Origin: Lichtheimia corymbifera B2541
Lineage: Eukaryota; Mucoromycota; Mucoromycetes; Mucorales; Lichtheimiaceae
Assembly (NCBI GenBank): GCA_000697475.1
Contig: JNEU01001114.1
Coordinates: 121,515-185,514, forward strand
DNA length: 64,000 nt
Direction: 5' to 3'
The number at the start of each line of letters is the position of its first letter. Positions within the stretch are counted from its first letter, which is position 1. The notes under the pieces are model-generated. The model was not told where the DNA came from. It saw only the letters and a program-made list of their open reading frames with translations, and did not search any database. The position numbers and the translations under genes are program-made. Positions 45,659 to 57,933 of this stretch are shown here, piece by piece.

Positions 45659-48152
45659 ATGAACCCAAGCGACTTGGATGATGCTCTTCGTGATCTTGAA
45701 AAGCAAGTGAATGAGTTTACTATGGCAAGTACAATAAAGACTTTTGGATGATGATAATGATGACGGGTTGTAGGACAAACAATCATCCAATTTTAACTAC
45801 ATTGTTTATTAACTCGCGTGCTCTTTGTCAGACAGTGGATACGCCTGGACCCACCGGTGTGGTTACCGGTAGCCGACACCACCACAACCACCAACAACAA
45901 CAACAGCCTCCTCCTCCTTCTTCTTATTCCAGGTCCCATCACCCTTCTACAATGCACGAAAAACAGCCATCTGACAGCTATCCCATTCGACACCAAGACG
46001 ACGATGATGACAATGTCTGTGTTGCACAACTACTCAATGCCAAAGCGAAGAATGCCTCCCCTCGTCCAAGCCGATCCAACACCATGAAGGGGTATCGTTC
46101 AAGAGATAGGAGCCCTGTACCCAACATATCCACTCTTCAACGTAGTGCTAGTAGCGGTGGTGGTAGTAGCGGCAGTAGGCGTCATATGCATCACCCTAGC
46201 AACGAACCACCCGTTCCGCCCCTCCCGACGACTCAGCAGCAACATCAACAGGTTGCCGTTGACAAGGATGATGAGGATTTACGTGCTGCAGTTCAATGCG
46301 CTTGGGCTGTTTTGGAGTCTGGTAATAGTGATGGTGCCGAGAAAAAGCAGGTATTGTTGCTGTAGTGATGAGTGTTCAGGTCGCATGAATTGGATTACTA
46401 ACTTGCATGGCAACAGTCTCCAGCAACAGCAGCAGCAGCTATGGATACACCCACACCAGCAGCAGCACCTCCAACGACTACCGCTGTAAACCATGCTACA
46501 TACAACCGAAGCATGATCCGCACCCTCACTATCCGCATCTATATCAATGATGGATCAACACACAAAACCGTCCAATTGACCAATCTACTCACAACCGCAA
46601 TGGTGCTTCAATACTTGAAAAAGAAGGGGTTGCTTGACAATACCGATGACTGGGCGATGTTTGAAATTTGCAACAGCTATGGATTAGGTATGCCCATCAA
46701 TGATGCACGCAACTTGATAGCTCGAAGCTAATTCCTTGCTTAGAACGACCTTTGAGACAATGGGAAGTGGTGATGGATAGCGTATCTACCTGGGACCCTG
46801 AAATGAATAGCTATCTTTTGGTCAAAAAGTATAGGTATTGCGACTCCCTTGTTGCGGATGTAAGTGGATGAATATTCGATAGGCACAACTGGATCCACTA
46901 ACGAGGTTTCACGAATATAGAGCGTACTTCAGAAACTGTATCCTCCGCATTATGGATGGCTGAATGTCGAATACAAGAAGGGCAAATGGCATAAGCGATT
47001 CTGCTTTATCATGGACAATGCGATTCATCATTCAAAGGATAGCAAGGGAACGAATGCCGTCGTCTTGTGCCAGCTAGCAACATTTGATGTGTACACCATG
47101 CTCCATCCTTTCCGAGATGCACCTACTGAATATGTCTTTGCATTACGTGCACAAGAAAAACCACGTGTCTTTGAACGTTCCGAAGATTACATGAAGATGT
47201 TTTCAGCTGAGGATGCCGAGTCATTAAAAGAATGGGTATTGAGTATTCGTTGCTCAAAGGTAAGAGATCATAATACAGGCAGCGTTTGATCACTTGGGTC
47301 TAATGATGTCATTAGAGTGCCGTATATTATCAACAGCATCCCAATCGTGTCACCAATCCACTTTTGCCTGTTGACCTTAACCGAGCCGATTCTCCTTCAT
47401 CTCGAAACGATGCTTCGGATATATCCAGCCGAGGTGGTACATTACGACGACATAAATCCACTCGCGAAATGGCAGCTTCGTACAACAGCAATGACGAAGA
47501 GCTCAGCAAGAAATACCCGGTCCCTATTGAGAATGGCAGAAGCACTTTATCTCGACACAGCAGTCGACGTCGAATTCCAGACAACCCATTAATTGATTGC
47601 ACGGATCGAGAAACATTTGCTAAGGGATCCTTACTTGCCCAAAGCAACCAAGAAGAAGGCAACTATCCACAACAACAGCAGCAGCAGATTGCCCCGCCCC
47701 TGCCTCAACAACAGGCAATGTCTCAACCGATACCAGATGATAATGGTGGTGGTTCCACACTTATTCAACTACAAGATAAAACACCCTTTGCTAAAGGATC
47801 CTTACTTGCAAAAAAAACGGGCATTGAACAGCAGCAACAACAACATGTTAGCAGTAAACTATCTCGATCCAAGAGCACACGTGATACCACAACACATCAC
47901 CAGAATGACCAACCTGCACCTACACGTCGGCATTTGTCACTTAGGAGGAAACCAACCTCTTCAAGGGATAAGGCACGTTGGCAACAACCTGATGTCCCTA
48001 TGCCAGCGATACCAGGTGGTTCAGCCATGCCAAGTAATGGTCCGTTGCTTAATTTGGAAGACCCTGAACAACTGCATTCCAGGCAATTGATGGAACGTCA
48101 AATCAAGCCCTTGGTCAATTTTGCTACATCGGATTCTCGAGGACGTCGATAA
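45659..48152 (+). CDS. RA-PH domain protein (MRL/RIAM-Grb7-like)
   Basis: Six exons: 45659-45724, 45832-46350, 46417-46687, 46744-46859, 46921-47259 and 47316-48152 (715 aa). Residues 1-22 form a short acidic helix (LDDALRDLEKQVNEF) like the N-terminal helix of RIAM. A disordered, Ser/Pro/Gln/His-rich stretch follows. A Ras-association domain (~226-325: RTLTIRIYINDGSTHKTVQL, LLDNTDDWAMFEI, ERPLRQWE) runs directly into a PH domain (~330-437: YGWLNVEYKKGKWHKRFCFI, FALRAQEKP, DAESLKEWVLSIR). This tandem defines the metazoan MRL and Grb7/10/14 adaptors, which link Ras/Rap to membrane and actin. A fungal role is inferred only. The C-terminal half carries a repeated FAKGSLLA motif in a Gln-rich, basic tail. 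Intron 1 is GC-AG. It ends 146 bp from the convergent Myb-like gene. Confidence 0.88.
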
Positions 48153-48298
48153 TATAGTGAGATTAGAATAGATTGCATGTTTGAAGAAAATTGACATCAT
48201 TATCTGGTTCCTGCATTTATCCCATTTGTGTTTGTGTGCATGACAATTTATTGGATAGACGTAAGGTATGAAAGGGGGGAAAACGGGTCAAAACTAGC

Positions 48299-49582
48299 CT
48301 ACTGGTCTTGTTGCCTGCTTCGAGTGACACGGCCAGCTGCTGCAAGGCGAGATGATTTCCGTATACCAACACTGAAAGAGCCTGATGTATCACCATCGTC
48401 CTTTTTCTTCTTTTTCTTTGGAGTTGTTGTTGCTGCTGCTGCTGTTTTCTTTCCAAATTGGTGTGGAGCATGGGTACGAAATGTCTTTTGAACAGCCCCA
48501 TCCGCATTCCGTTTTTCAAACAAGTAATGCACCTTGCCTTTATCATCCACCACGTAATTGGGATCATGCACCTGCCCGGTTTGAATCAACAATCGGTAAT
48601 AGTTTGAACACTAAAAAGCAAAGAACATGTGAGACACCATGTAATATTGATCTATTGTTTGATTCCCTTTTACCTGGTATCCCACTCTGCCAGGTATGGC
48701 TATCGAAAAGATGCCCCATTGTCCATTGGCTCCCACTTCCTTGAGTCGGTTAAAGAAAAGCTCTCGTTCTTCTTGTGTCCAAGCACCCTTACGCTGCTCT
48801 TCACCAGGCGCATTGAATCGATAGTAATAACTGTTTGGATTTTCATTGATCATCTGGAAAGCACGAATACGAGCTTGCGACCAGCCTTCGTATGCTTTGT
48901 CAGGAGAATTCGAGCTTTGAATTTGTCGAAGAGCATCATCCAACGCCAAACGTCCGCCAGCCATACGAGTCGATGGGCTCTTATCCGCATGAATGTGATG
49001 GCTAATTACATAAAGATACAGCTTAGTAGATAGTACAATATGACAATGAATACCAACAACGTACTTGTCCTTCTTTTTCGATTTCATGGTATACTTTGGT
49101 TTTGGTGATTGTTTGGGAATAGGTGTGGGTGGTGTCATGGCTCGTGATGAGTTTGAAATGGGGTTGGAAACTGAAGTTGCTGCATTGATAGTAGAATCCA
49201 TTGTTGTGGTAGTGGTCGTTGATGATGATTGTTCAAATGATCCAAGAATGCGTCGAATACCCTCGAGATAATCAGGTCGGGTCGATAATCGATGGATCAC
49301 TTCATCCTGCAAGATGACATGTTAATGCCAATGTAGTAATACCTCCTCCTTCCAATCAACAAATACCTCTTTGAATCCACAATCCATGAGCATAACATCC
49401 GCTTCTTGATAAGTTACACTGGGAAATGCATGTTGGATAAGGAACACCTTGCATTCACGCTCACGTTGCATAATATCTATGAACCCCTGGGGATTATCCT
49501 CGGGCCTGTCAATATGCACGCGTTCCGGATTGTTAGCCATATTGAACGATAACATGTATAGTAGTTTCTTATACGTTACCAT
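48299..49582 (-). CDS. Myb/SANT-like DNA-binding protein
   Basis: Four exons: 49582-49343, 49306-49065, 49001-48674 and 48610-48299 (373 aa). The N-terminal ~115 residues are a compact, probably helical region (PQGFIDIMQRERECKVFLIQ, EADVMLMDCGFKEVFVDW). A Ser/Thr/Pro- and Lys-rich linker follows. Residues ~210-300 hold a Myb-like fold: GAWTQEERELFFNRLKEVG, QWGIFSIAIPGRVGYQCSNYYRLL, with the expected spaced Trp/aromatic residues and a recognition helix completed across the last intron. The C-terminus is a Lys-rich tail (KKKKKKDDGD) and RKSSRLAAAGR, likely nuclear. This is a widespread fungal Myb-like family with no function I can name. An ATG at 49540 is an alternative start. Confidence 0.8.
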
Positions 49583-50530
49583 GTCTGTTGTGGATATAAA
49601 TTGCTATGCTGTTTCTAAGAGTTGAATGAGGGTGAATGAGCTACGTGAATCGAGGGTTGTGTCAAAACGAGCAACCGACCTTGAGAATCCCTGAATCGCG
49701 TGTATCTTATTGCATAAAGGGAATGAGCTCCGCTGTGATTTCAACTGCATAAGGTACAAGGAAAAGTGTTGTTTACCGTGCCTCTGCATCGACAGTGAAC
49801 AGCTCACTCCGGCAAGCGCTTGTTTCTTGGTGCGTACCATACTTGGATGCTCAGTGCAACTCGAAGGAGGGAGAAGGGGGATGTGTGATTGTTTGAGAAT
49901 CAAGCATACAAGTTTAACTCAGCCATCCATTATTACATCACCCACCATTGCATAAAGCCGATACAACACAACCAAGATAGTATCATAGATATAAATATGA
50001 TGTTTCTTTTCAATAAAGATTATTCATTTGTTATGCATCCAATCATGCTCCATGCATAGTGCAATATGCTAGCCGCTCACTAAACTTGCTATTGAATCAT
50101 TCCTCCACCCACTTTCATGAAATCTTCATATGTTGGTTCTCCTTGATTTGCCATATCACAACAATGATCCCAAACCTGCTGCTATTCTTCGCATACAATA
50201 CCACGACCCATCGATATGATGGCCAGCCCCTGCATCTATCACAATGAGTGGTATTCTTTGTCTCTCATCCTATTCCTTCAAAGACAATATCCAATCACTA
50301 AAATCCCAGAACCAATAAAAAAAGTTGAATGCCGGCAATATGTTTTGAGCATGTATTACAGAAATGATGTGACAGTGAATGAAAGATATAAACGTATTTA
50401 CAAAGCATAGATAAAAAGAAAAGAAAAAAAGATTGGGCACACGCACCAGATGAAGAAAGGGGTGAAGAAAAATATACACTACTAGCATTGAAATGATGAG
50501 GAATGGAATGGGGGTTGGGGAGGAGGATGA
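49583..50530. other. Intergenic, no supported gene
   Basis: Upstream region of the Myb-like gene and 3' flank of the next minus-strand gene. A minus ORF at 49604-49903 could in principle be an upstream exon but has no convincing splice partner. Confidence 0.45.
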
Positions 50531-52861
50531 TTAAAAGAGGTCGAAAAAGAAGCGTTCAGCATCAACTTGACACTCGTCGGTAGATAAAGATGGCAACAAT
50601 ATCATATCATCCTGCTCCATCTTGACAACAAGGTCTTGTTGATCGACGGCACTGGATGGCAAGGATGGTGATGCAAGGATGGTGTCTGGTAGCTTGAGAC
50701 TTGTAGTAAGGGTGGTGTTTGATGCGATATTGGATGTAGGTGGTTTTGAGTCGATATCCATAAAGTGGGACATATCCGTAGCGGGAGGGAGAGTGAATGA
50801 GTCATATAAATCGACTTCAGGCGGGAAACCAAAAATGTTGGATGTTGGGCTTGGTGTACATGCTGTTGAGCTGCTCATAATGGTCGATAGCTCATCACCG
50901 CATGAGCATAATTGCTTATCACAGCAGTCGTTTTCAGCTCCTCCTTGTTGTTGTTGTTCATCATCATCATCATCGGCTAATGAGAAGCAATCGCCAAAGT
51001 CGAGAGTGATGGTGGTGCCACTAGCACAGGATGGTGCAGGAGAACCCTTGGCAACTGATTCGGTGGTGGTGGTTTGTTGCTGTTCTTGTTGTTCATACCA
51101 AGCATTTTGAGCTGAAAGCGCTGCTGCAGTGAGAGGCATAGGTTTAGAATTGTTGGACGAAGAAGAAGGATTGGTATCGATGGAAAGTGACATGGGAGGC
51201 GTGACACGAGCTGATTGTTTACGAGGTTGTAGTGATGGCATGAATCGCTTTCTGAAGACGTCAAGAGCACGTTGCAAGAGACTCTTTTTACCAGCCAACT
51301 GACGTTGATTCAACCATGCCTAATATAAGCAACCACCTCCTATTAGCAAACATGCCAGCCAACAATCCATTCTTCCCTTTTTGCCTGTCGATTACATACC
51401 AGTCTCCAACCCAACTCGTTACACAATGACTCCTCGAGCCATCGTGCTCCAGCGTACATGTTGATTGCTCTCGGGAATACACAGTTGCTTTTCCGGAATT
51501 CAGCAGGGATCTCATCCATATTCACACTTTCCACATTGACCTTGATACGGATGCGAGTACCATTCTCATCAAGCACAATAGTCTTTGGTTGATTGGCTGG
51601 TTTGACAATAGCAGCTGATAAAGTCGAAGATGTGGTGGAAGGCTGTGTTGCTGCTGAAACTGCTGCTGCTGCTGCTGCTGCAAGTGATGGTGTTGTTGTT
51701 GTTGCTGGATGATGATGATCATTGTCCTCACGATGCTTTCGTTTTCTGAGAGTGCCATTCATGAGCTTTTCTTGACGTGCAACACGTCTTGAGCGCATAC
51801 TGGGATAACGGTTCCTGTACGAATCGACCGCTCGTTGAATCAGTCCACGCTTTCCCGAAATCTCGTTTGAGTTCAACCACGCTAATTTCCATCCAAGCAC
51901 ATTACATTCGGTCTCATAATTCCACCTGTTGCCCTGATATTGTTCTCTGGGAAGATTGGCCCTTGGATAGACCTGTGTCCATTGAGGAAAATGAAGCTTT
52001 AGTAACAAGCTAACTGGAATGACAGCCCGCTCCACTCTGAAACCTACACTCCGATCGACACAAAAATGAGACGTGGGGTAACACGCAATGACAAAAAAGC
52101 TTTAGCCGAAGGTAGATTGCATTTCTATCCCCCGAAAAAGCTTTTTACTTTGCCCTTGCCCCTTTGTTCATCGGATCGACCGGAAGAGGATTAAGCGGCG
52201 GCACACGTGCCCGAATATCCCATCCATCCATACTTACACAATTCTCCTCCTTGAACTTGATATCAATGGCATCCAGTGATACTGTCTGAATATCCGTACG
52301 AATGTTGTATCGGCGTAAAGTGCGATTATGCGAATACACAAAGGATACCCATTCAACGCCATCTCGCATTTCAGCGACCAAGTCATGCTGTCCACCATGG
52401 TGGTTGTCGTTTGTGGATGGCGCAATTGTTGGCATTTTTTCTCCTTCAGCCTTGACGTTACCATTTGCATTGCTGTTGTTGCTGTTGCTGTTAGCCAGTG
52501 CTGCACAAGCCATGGCCGAAGCAAGTGCACTGGCAATTGCTGTTGCAGCATTGGAGGGTGTTGCTGCTGCTGCTGTTGTTGTTGTTGACGTTGTCATGGC
52601 ACCATGTTGATCACGATCACTGATATCACTATTGGAAGGACTCGATGGACCAGGTGATGGTGCTGGTGTTGGAAGAGCTGCTGTTGTCACGTCATCTTGC
52701 TTGTCAACTTTACGTCGTTTGATACGATTGATGGTATCCTCGATAAGATGAATCTGCTCAGGTGTCAGTTGTCCAAGGAATGACTCGGCCGCCGAAGTCG
52801 ATGTTTTGAACAAATCCTTAAGTAACATGCGCGCTGAAGCATTGTCTGTGCTGGCGGGCAT
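50531..52861 (-). CDS. Nuclear-type regulator with two tandem copies of a conserved fungal domain
   Basis: Three exons: 52861-52238, 51972-51400 and 51319-50531 (661 aa). Two related modules are present. Module 1 (~167-265) has EWVSFVYSHN, YNIRTDIQTVSLDAI, FKEENCVYPRA, RWNYETECNVLGWKLAWLN and GKRGLIQRAVDSYRNRY. Module 2 (~340-430) has RIRIKVNVESVNMDEI, FRKSNCVFPRA, RWLEESLCNELGWRLAWLN and GKKSLLQRALDVFRKRF. The first junction in each copy (ENC/VYPRA; GWRL/AWLN) is remade by splicing, which supports the model. I recall this module as a fungal domain of unknown function (DUF8032), unverified. Before, between and after the modules are Ala, Gln, Ser and Thr-rich stretches, basic RKRKHRE, and an acidic C-terminus, all typical of a transcriptional regulator. 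DNA binding is inferred, not shown. Confidence 0.82.
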
Positions 52862-54629
52862 GATGACGGTGTTGCTGTTGCAGAATCAAATAGATAAAGA
52901 GAGGAGAAGAAAGAATGACAAGAGTAATTGACAAAGAGAGGGGTGATAGTGGTAGTGTAACAAGATTAAAGATGCATGCAAATGTATGTGGCTGTATGCT
53001 TGTATTTTATCCTTGTAGCGAAAAGAGAAACAAAGACGCGGAATGAACGAGTCAAAAAGAAGATTGAATGGGTCATCGGGATGAACTATGGCTGGTCCTC
53101 AAATTCATCCGCTGCCATTCCCGCCAAACCGAGGACCATGGATGACGATGACGGCCTTTGTGCAACACGGTCAAAACGTCCCCTGTGCCTATTGCTGACA
53201 ATCTTTTTTTCGCCACCCACCTACCATATGACCATTAAACCGGATTTTGATCATGCTGAGTAGCTCACATTCATTATTGACCCATACACAATCCTTGTCT
53301 CCTTGATCATCCTTTTCATCCCTTTGACTCAAAAGTTGTCGTCGTCGCAAGCTATGGGCACTGTTTAGGCGATGGTTCCGTGAATGGCCGATATTTTCTC
53401 CCTGCCTGACAAATCAGGACAACATTTTAGATTCCGCATCCAGCACTCGGGATGACCATGACAACCATCATTGTTTGTTAACGCCCACTGTGGATGCAGC
53501 ATTTGTCTTACATTTCATCTTACAGCTTGTTAAGATTAGCCACATTATGGAATCAATACGGAAGCGTTGATCATGTTATCGAAGGATTGACCAAAAGTGA
53601 GATAACGCACCGGCCATGATGACTCTATTCGTTTTCGTTGCCACGTGTAAGGGACTTGTGCCATTGCCACGTGTGTCAGGATCTTCAAACAGAAAGCTTC
53701 ATGTGAAATCACCTATAACGCAAATCAATCTGCAAAGATGATGATGCATGTCCTTTTATTCATTCACTGAATCTATTTTGTGTTATGTCATGACATTTAT
53801 TGCATCTCCAATTTATATATGATCATTATCGCATGGTAAGATTCTTGCATCTTGTGGCTCTTTACCTTGCACAGCAAGGGATGAAAGGAACAAAAAAGTT
53901 CTTTTTCGTACAACACAATGCATTTTTCCGGTCTTTCGTTACACGGCCCAACATGGGAGATCATTTCGGGGAGTGTAATTATTCATCCATTTCGGAAATC
54001 GTACCATTTAGCCCATCGGCCTGAAAGGCGTAAAGCAAAGTACGGCCCAGAGCTGTTTCAGAATGCTGAGAGTGAGACCATCGGCTCCGTGGAATGCTGA
54101 AATGCGGGGTATGCAGATTAGAGCTTGTATGGAAAACGGTGTCATCTAATTTTTTAGCTAAGCCGCTTTACCTTTATTGTACTTGATGTGCACAATGGCT
54201 GTTTTTTCCTTTGTAACATGCTGGTTTTGCCCATGTAATGTGTAAACCATATGCCATAATCATGATTCACTTTTGATTGTGTATGGTCATTTTTGTGCAC
54301 ACATCAAAGCTATAGAAAGATGTATAGCCATGTTACACACAAGGCCCATGAAAATGGGGTCGTTGGATCTTTAATTCCTCCCGACGGTTTCCCAAAATAC
54401 CCCGCCAGGCAACGCCCATTTAGAAGAGTGTTCTTTAACCTTCTGTGCCTCAGCGCTTTTTCAAATAAGTAAATGCCTCCTTCCCGACTATACTACACTC
54501 TTTTTGTGCGTCGTTATCTACGTTATGCTTATCGCGCAATAAATAACAGTATTCTTTTTTAATGATAAACGTCCACAACTTTTAAAAAGAATTCCAAGAA
54601 TAAACAATAAAGAGCTCCTCCCCTCTCTA
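52862..54629. other. Long intergenic region (1.77 kb), regulatory upstream of the tandem-domain gene
   Basis: No coding sequence that I can support. A GA-rich leader lies next to the start codon. Two copies of TTGCCACGTGT (E-box CACGTG at 53642-53647 and 53668-53673) lie ~780-810 bp upstream. 54100-54620 is A/T-rich 3' flank of the PEBP gene. The length, against ~100-900 bp elsewhere in this gene-dense half, suggests a complex promoter. Confidence 0.45.
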
Positions 54630-55560
54630 CTAGACTGCTGAAGAAGGTGCTGCACTGGCACTGCTCATCATGCTCATACTGGATGCTCCAACACTGGCAG
54701 CGTTGCTGCTGCTGCTTGCGGCTGCAAGTACACTACTGGGTGCACGACCTCGACCTTCGTAACCATCTTCGTGCTCTGCTTGAACATAAGTAGCCGCCAC
54801 CAAAGTCAAGTTGTTTTCAGTGACAAACTTGTCGAGATCAAAGAATGCACGATGTCTGTCTGGGTCTCCCACGATAGGTGGCACAAGCGATTGATTGACC
54901 ATGGGTTGCTCATAGAGTGCGAAAACGTAACGGTGTTTGCCAGTAAGAGCAGGTGGTGTGGGACCGTGATACGGAGTGTAGGGGATGTTGTCTCGAATGC
55001 TTGAACCAGGCTTTCCACCTTTTTGACAACAATACATGAGTTATCTGCTATATCATTTTTTGTTCTCCTTTTCGCTTTTACCTGGGACATTTTCCACGAT
55101 CCAATGACGCACCAAAGGAACATGTGCATCAGCATCCACCTAAAATGATAGTGAGCATGTATACATGTATATGGTCTAAGAGTTCACTTACAAGCACAAG
55201 TGTATAATGTGCATCTTCACGGGGTGCTGGGAACCAAACATGTGGAGGATTGATAGCCTGATGGGGATAAATGACATCGCCTGCATTAACCACGGGTTTG
55301 TCGTCATACATCAACTTGATGAATGAAGTAGGCTCAAATTCAGGAAGCACTACAAGAATAACAAAGAAATTAGAAAGAGCATTTCATTGTTGTTTGCAAA
55401 CATTACCTTCAGGGATTACTTTGGCCGCCTTCAAATCTGAGAGCTGTTGCTCAACAATAGCCCTATTTACAGGACCACCCCATTGCTGTTGACAGGTACC
55501 CACCGCACCAAATAACAAGATAGCGGCTGCCGATGAAAACAATGTAGTGATCTGAACCAT
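54630..55560 (-). CDS. Secreted phosphatidylethanolamine-binding protein (PEBP) family
   Basis: Four exons: 55560-55407, 55349-55192, 55139-55082 and 55018-54630 (252 aa). A signal peptide (ITTLFSSAAAILLFGAVGTC) leads to a PEBP fold: FIKLMYDDKPVVNAGDVIYP, YTLVLVDADAHVP (ligand-site Asp), VRHWIVENVPGG, IPYTPYHGPTPPALTGKHRYVFALYEQ and a DLDKFVTENNL end, in the usual order. The final ~40 residues are Ser/Ala-rich, as in cell-wall-linked or O-glycosylated fungal proteins, without a clear GPI signal. PEBPs bind phospholipid head groups; secreted fungal members have no settled role. Its start is 139 bp from the divergent LINS1-like gene, across a GA-rich shared promoter. Confidence 0.9.
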
Positions 55561-55699
55561 TCTGCTCCTTTAGAATAACTAACGAGAAGAAGAAGAAGAA
55601 AAGTGAGAGAGAGAAAAGTGATTAGAACTTCCCTCCATCATTTGTTCCCTCTATAAATCTTCTTTACCTTGTTGTAATCGAAAGGTGATACATCTTAAC

Positions 55700-57706
55700 A
55701 TGGATTGGCACCTTTGGGAATCATTCCAAGCTGGTCACGATGCAAATCCACCACTTGTCTATGCTTCCAGGTTGTTCTTGAATATGGGTAGTAGTAAGTA
55801 CTAATATGCACTGTTACCTAAAACGTTATTCAATCTCGACTTCATCCATCGCTTACATTGGGTGGACTGCTGCTGCTGCTGCATGATAAATCTTATATTT
55901 GGGACACGGCCTCTTCCCAGCTGTTTGACATATTGAACGAGAGACCATGTCGCTCCTTGCAGACCAATCGGACAATTCAAAGTTGTTGCAATGTTGGCCC
56001 TGGGTAAGTTGCATTGCAGGTCAAGTTTAAATGGGTTGACTGATAAAGGTTGTGTTTGTGTCGATCGTAGCACGTAATAGATCAAGAGCAGGATCCCTTC
56101 ATGCTGTATAAATGGCGACAGAGACTGGAGCATGCGTTGATTGGTACAAGTGATAATACGACCGAAGAGTTGGAGAAAGCAAAAACAAGCTGGGTGGAGA
56201 CCGCTGTGGACAAGGTGGTTGACAACAAGATGAGCTGCACCCTGTTTTATCTCGAAATCTTCCATGCCATCCTCAAACAATACCGCAAACTGGATTTACC
56301 GGAAGCACATGTTGGTTACACGCTTTATTCGACGTGGATTGGTCATCCACAAGCATCCATATGGTTGAGAACGTTTACTAGTGCACATGACAAGGTAGGC
56401 TATTATGTGTATATCTCATGCGTATACTGCGATGGATCCTGATCATCACCATTCACTGTTATGACAGCTGGAGATTACCGCTTATCTTGTATATCTCAAC
56501 GACGTTTCCAAAACATACGACATTGCATTTGAACAAGGAGCCATGGTGCATGAAACAGTCTCTGCAAGGAAATTGTTAATCAGCCATTTACAACACGTGA
56601 GTTTAAGGAGATCGGAATGATACATGAGAATGGATGAACCTGGTCAAAGCTATGAACCACTTATACATTCCCTTAGTTTTGCACCCTATGGAGCTACCCT
56701 TACATTGCCGTTGTTAGAAGATCTTTCGAGCTAATCTCAAGGTTACTACGTAGTCCCATTGACAAAACTGAGGTAGGAGGAGGATTGGATGTGGAAAACA
56801 AACAGTCCGGGTTCATTAATGTGTTCATTAAGATAGCAGGTGTCCTTGAACGATTGCTTGCTTGGGCAGATCGACTCAACACGCATTTCACAATCGACAT
56901 GTTTTGGGAATGCTTTGAGACTGATAGGACCGAATTCTATCATCAACCTATCATTCAGCACGATGATATCACGATGGATCGCGAATGCATGAAATTAGCT
57001 ATGCAAGTCTTTGTGGCCTCTTTATGTTCCCTTGCAAATTACAATCAAGTGGATCCATCTATATTGGTGGCTCTTAGGCGCATACTGGAGAGGATACATG
57101 GTATGGTACGATAGCGAATACATGTTGATTTGTGTCGTTAAGAGATGTGTATTTGTTGTAGGATGGCGAGAATACATGTCGGATGAGCAACTCCTTGAAG
57201 CTGTGCTTGAACTACACGGGGGCAACGACGAAGACGCAGTCAACCTGCAACTGGACGTTTTGACAATTGACAACAAGCTTCGACGAGCTGACCAGGCAAG
57301 CAGGTAAGATCTCGAGATGGATTTGAGCGGCCTCCCCCTATGACATTAATCAAAATATAGTTTTAAGCAATGTTTTCAAGAACTGATCCAGGTGGTGAGC
57401 CCCAATCGCCTTTTCCTGTGGTTTTGTGAAAGGACTGGGATGGATTACAGTTTGCTTGTGGATCTCTTGCTTTCGAACGAAACTGAATTTTTACGTTTCC
57501 TTGTTGAATATCTCAAGCACATTGAAATGGACCCCGATGGATTTATTTTCACATGTAAAGAATTTGTCGAGGGTAGTGTGGAAAAAGTCATGGATATGTT
57601 ATCAAGGCTTGTTTTAGTTTTAGAAGCGGGTGGATTCCCCTACAACCCTCGGCATCTTATCAATCGGCTCAATTACATACTCGCATTAATTCAGGCACGC
57701 ATCTAG
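55700..57706 (+). CDS. LINS1 (Protein Lines)-like protein
   Basis: Seven exons: 55700-55793, 55963-56003, 56071-56394, 56468-56596, 56677-57100, 57162-57303 and 57361-57706 (499 aa). The whole protein is helical repeat-like (LLEDL/FELISRLLRSP, VLERLLAWADRLN, ILVALRRILERIHG). The C-terminus (RLFLWFCERTGMDYSLLVDLLLSNETEFLRFLVEYLKHIE) matches the Lines C-terminal region, where LxDFLxSxETxFLxYxxxYLK is diagnostic. Lines was defined in Drosophila segmentation and human LINS1 is tied to intellectual disability; the molecular role is not established, so none is assigned here. The junction of exons 1 and 2 rests on a GTAAGT donor and a pyrimidine-rich TTGCAG acceptor and is the weakest point. Other boundaries keep the frame cleanly. 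Confidence 0.8.
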
Positions 57707-57933
57707 AATCAATGAGAACAGACACCACCGCATACCCCCTATATCTCCCCTGTCTTTAGAAAAAGGATTGATTAACTGATATTAAAAAAGAACAATACAA
57801 CAATACTAATAATGATATGAGGACAATGGGAGAACAGAAAACAAAAACTATATTCGACCGAACGAGTTGCTTAGCACATGTAAGAGAGAGTGCATGACCA
57901 GAAGCAAACCAGGATTAGATGGAGATAATGATG

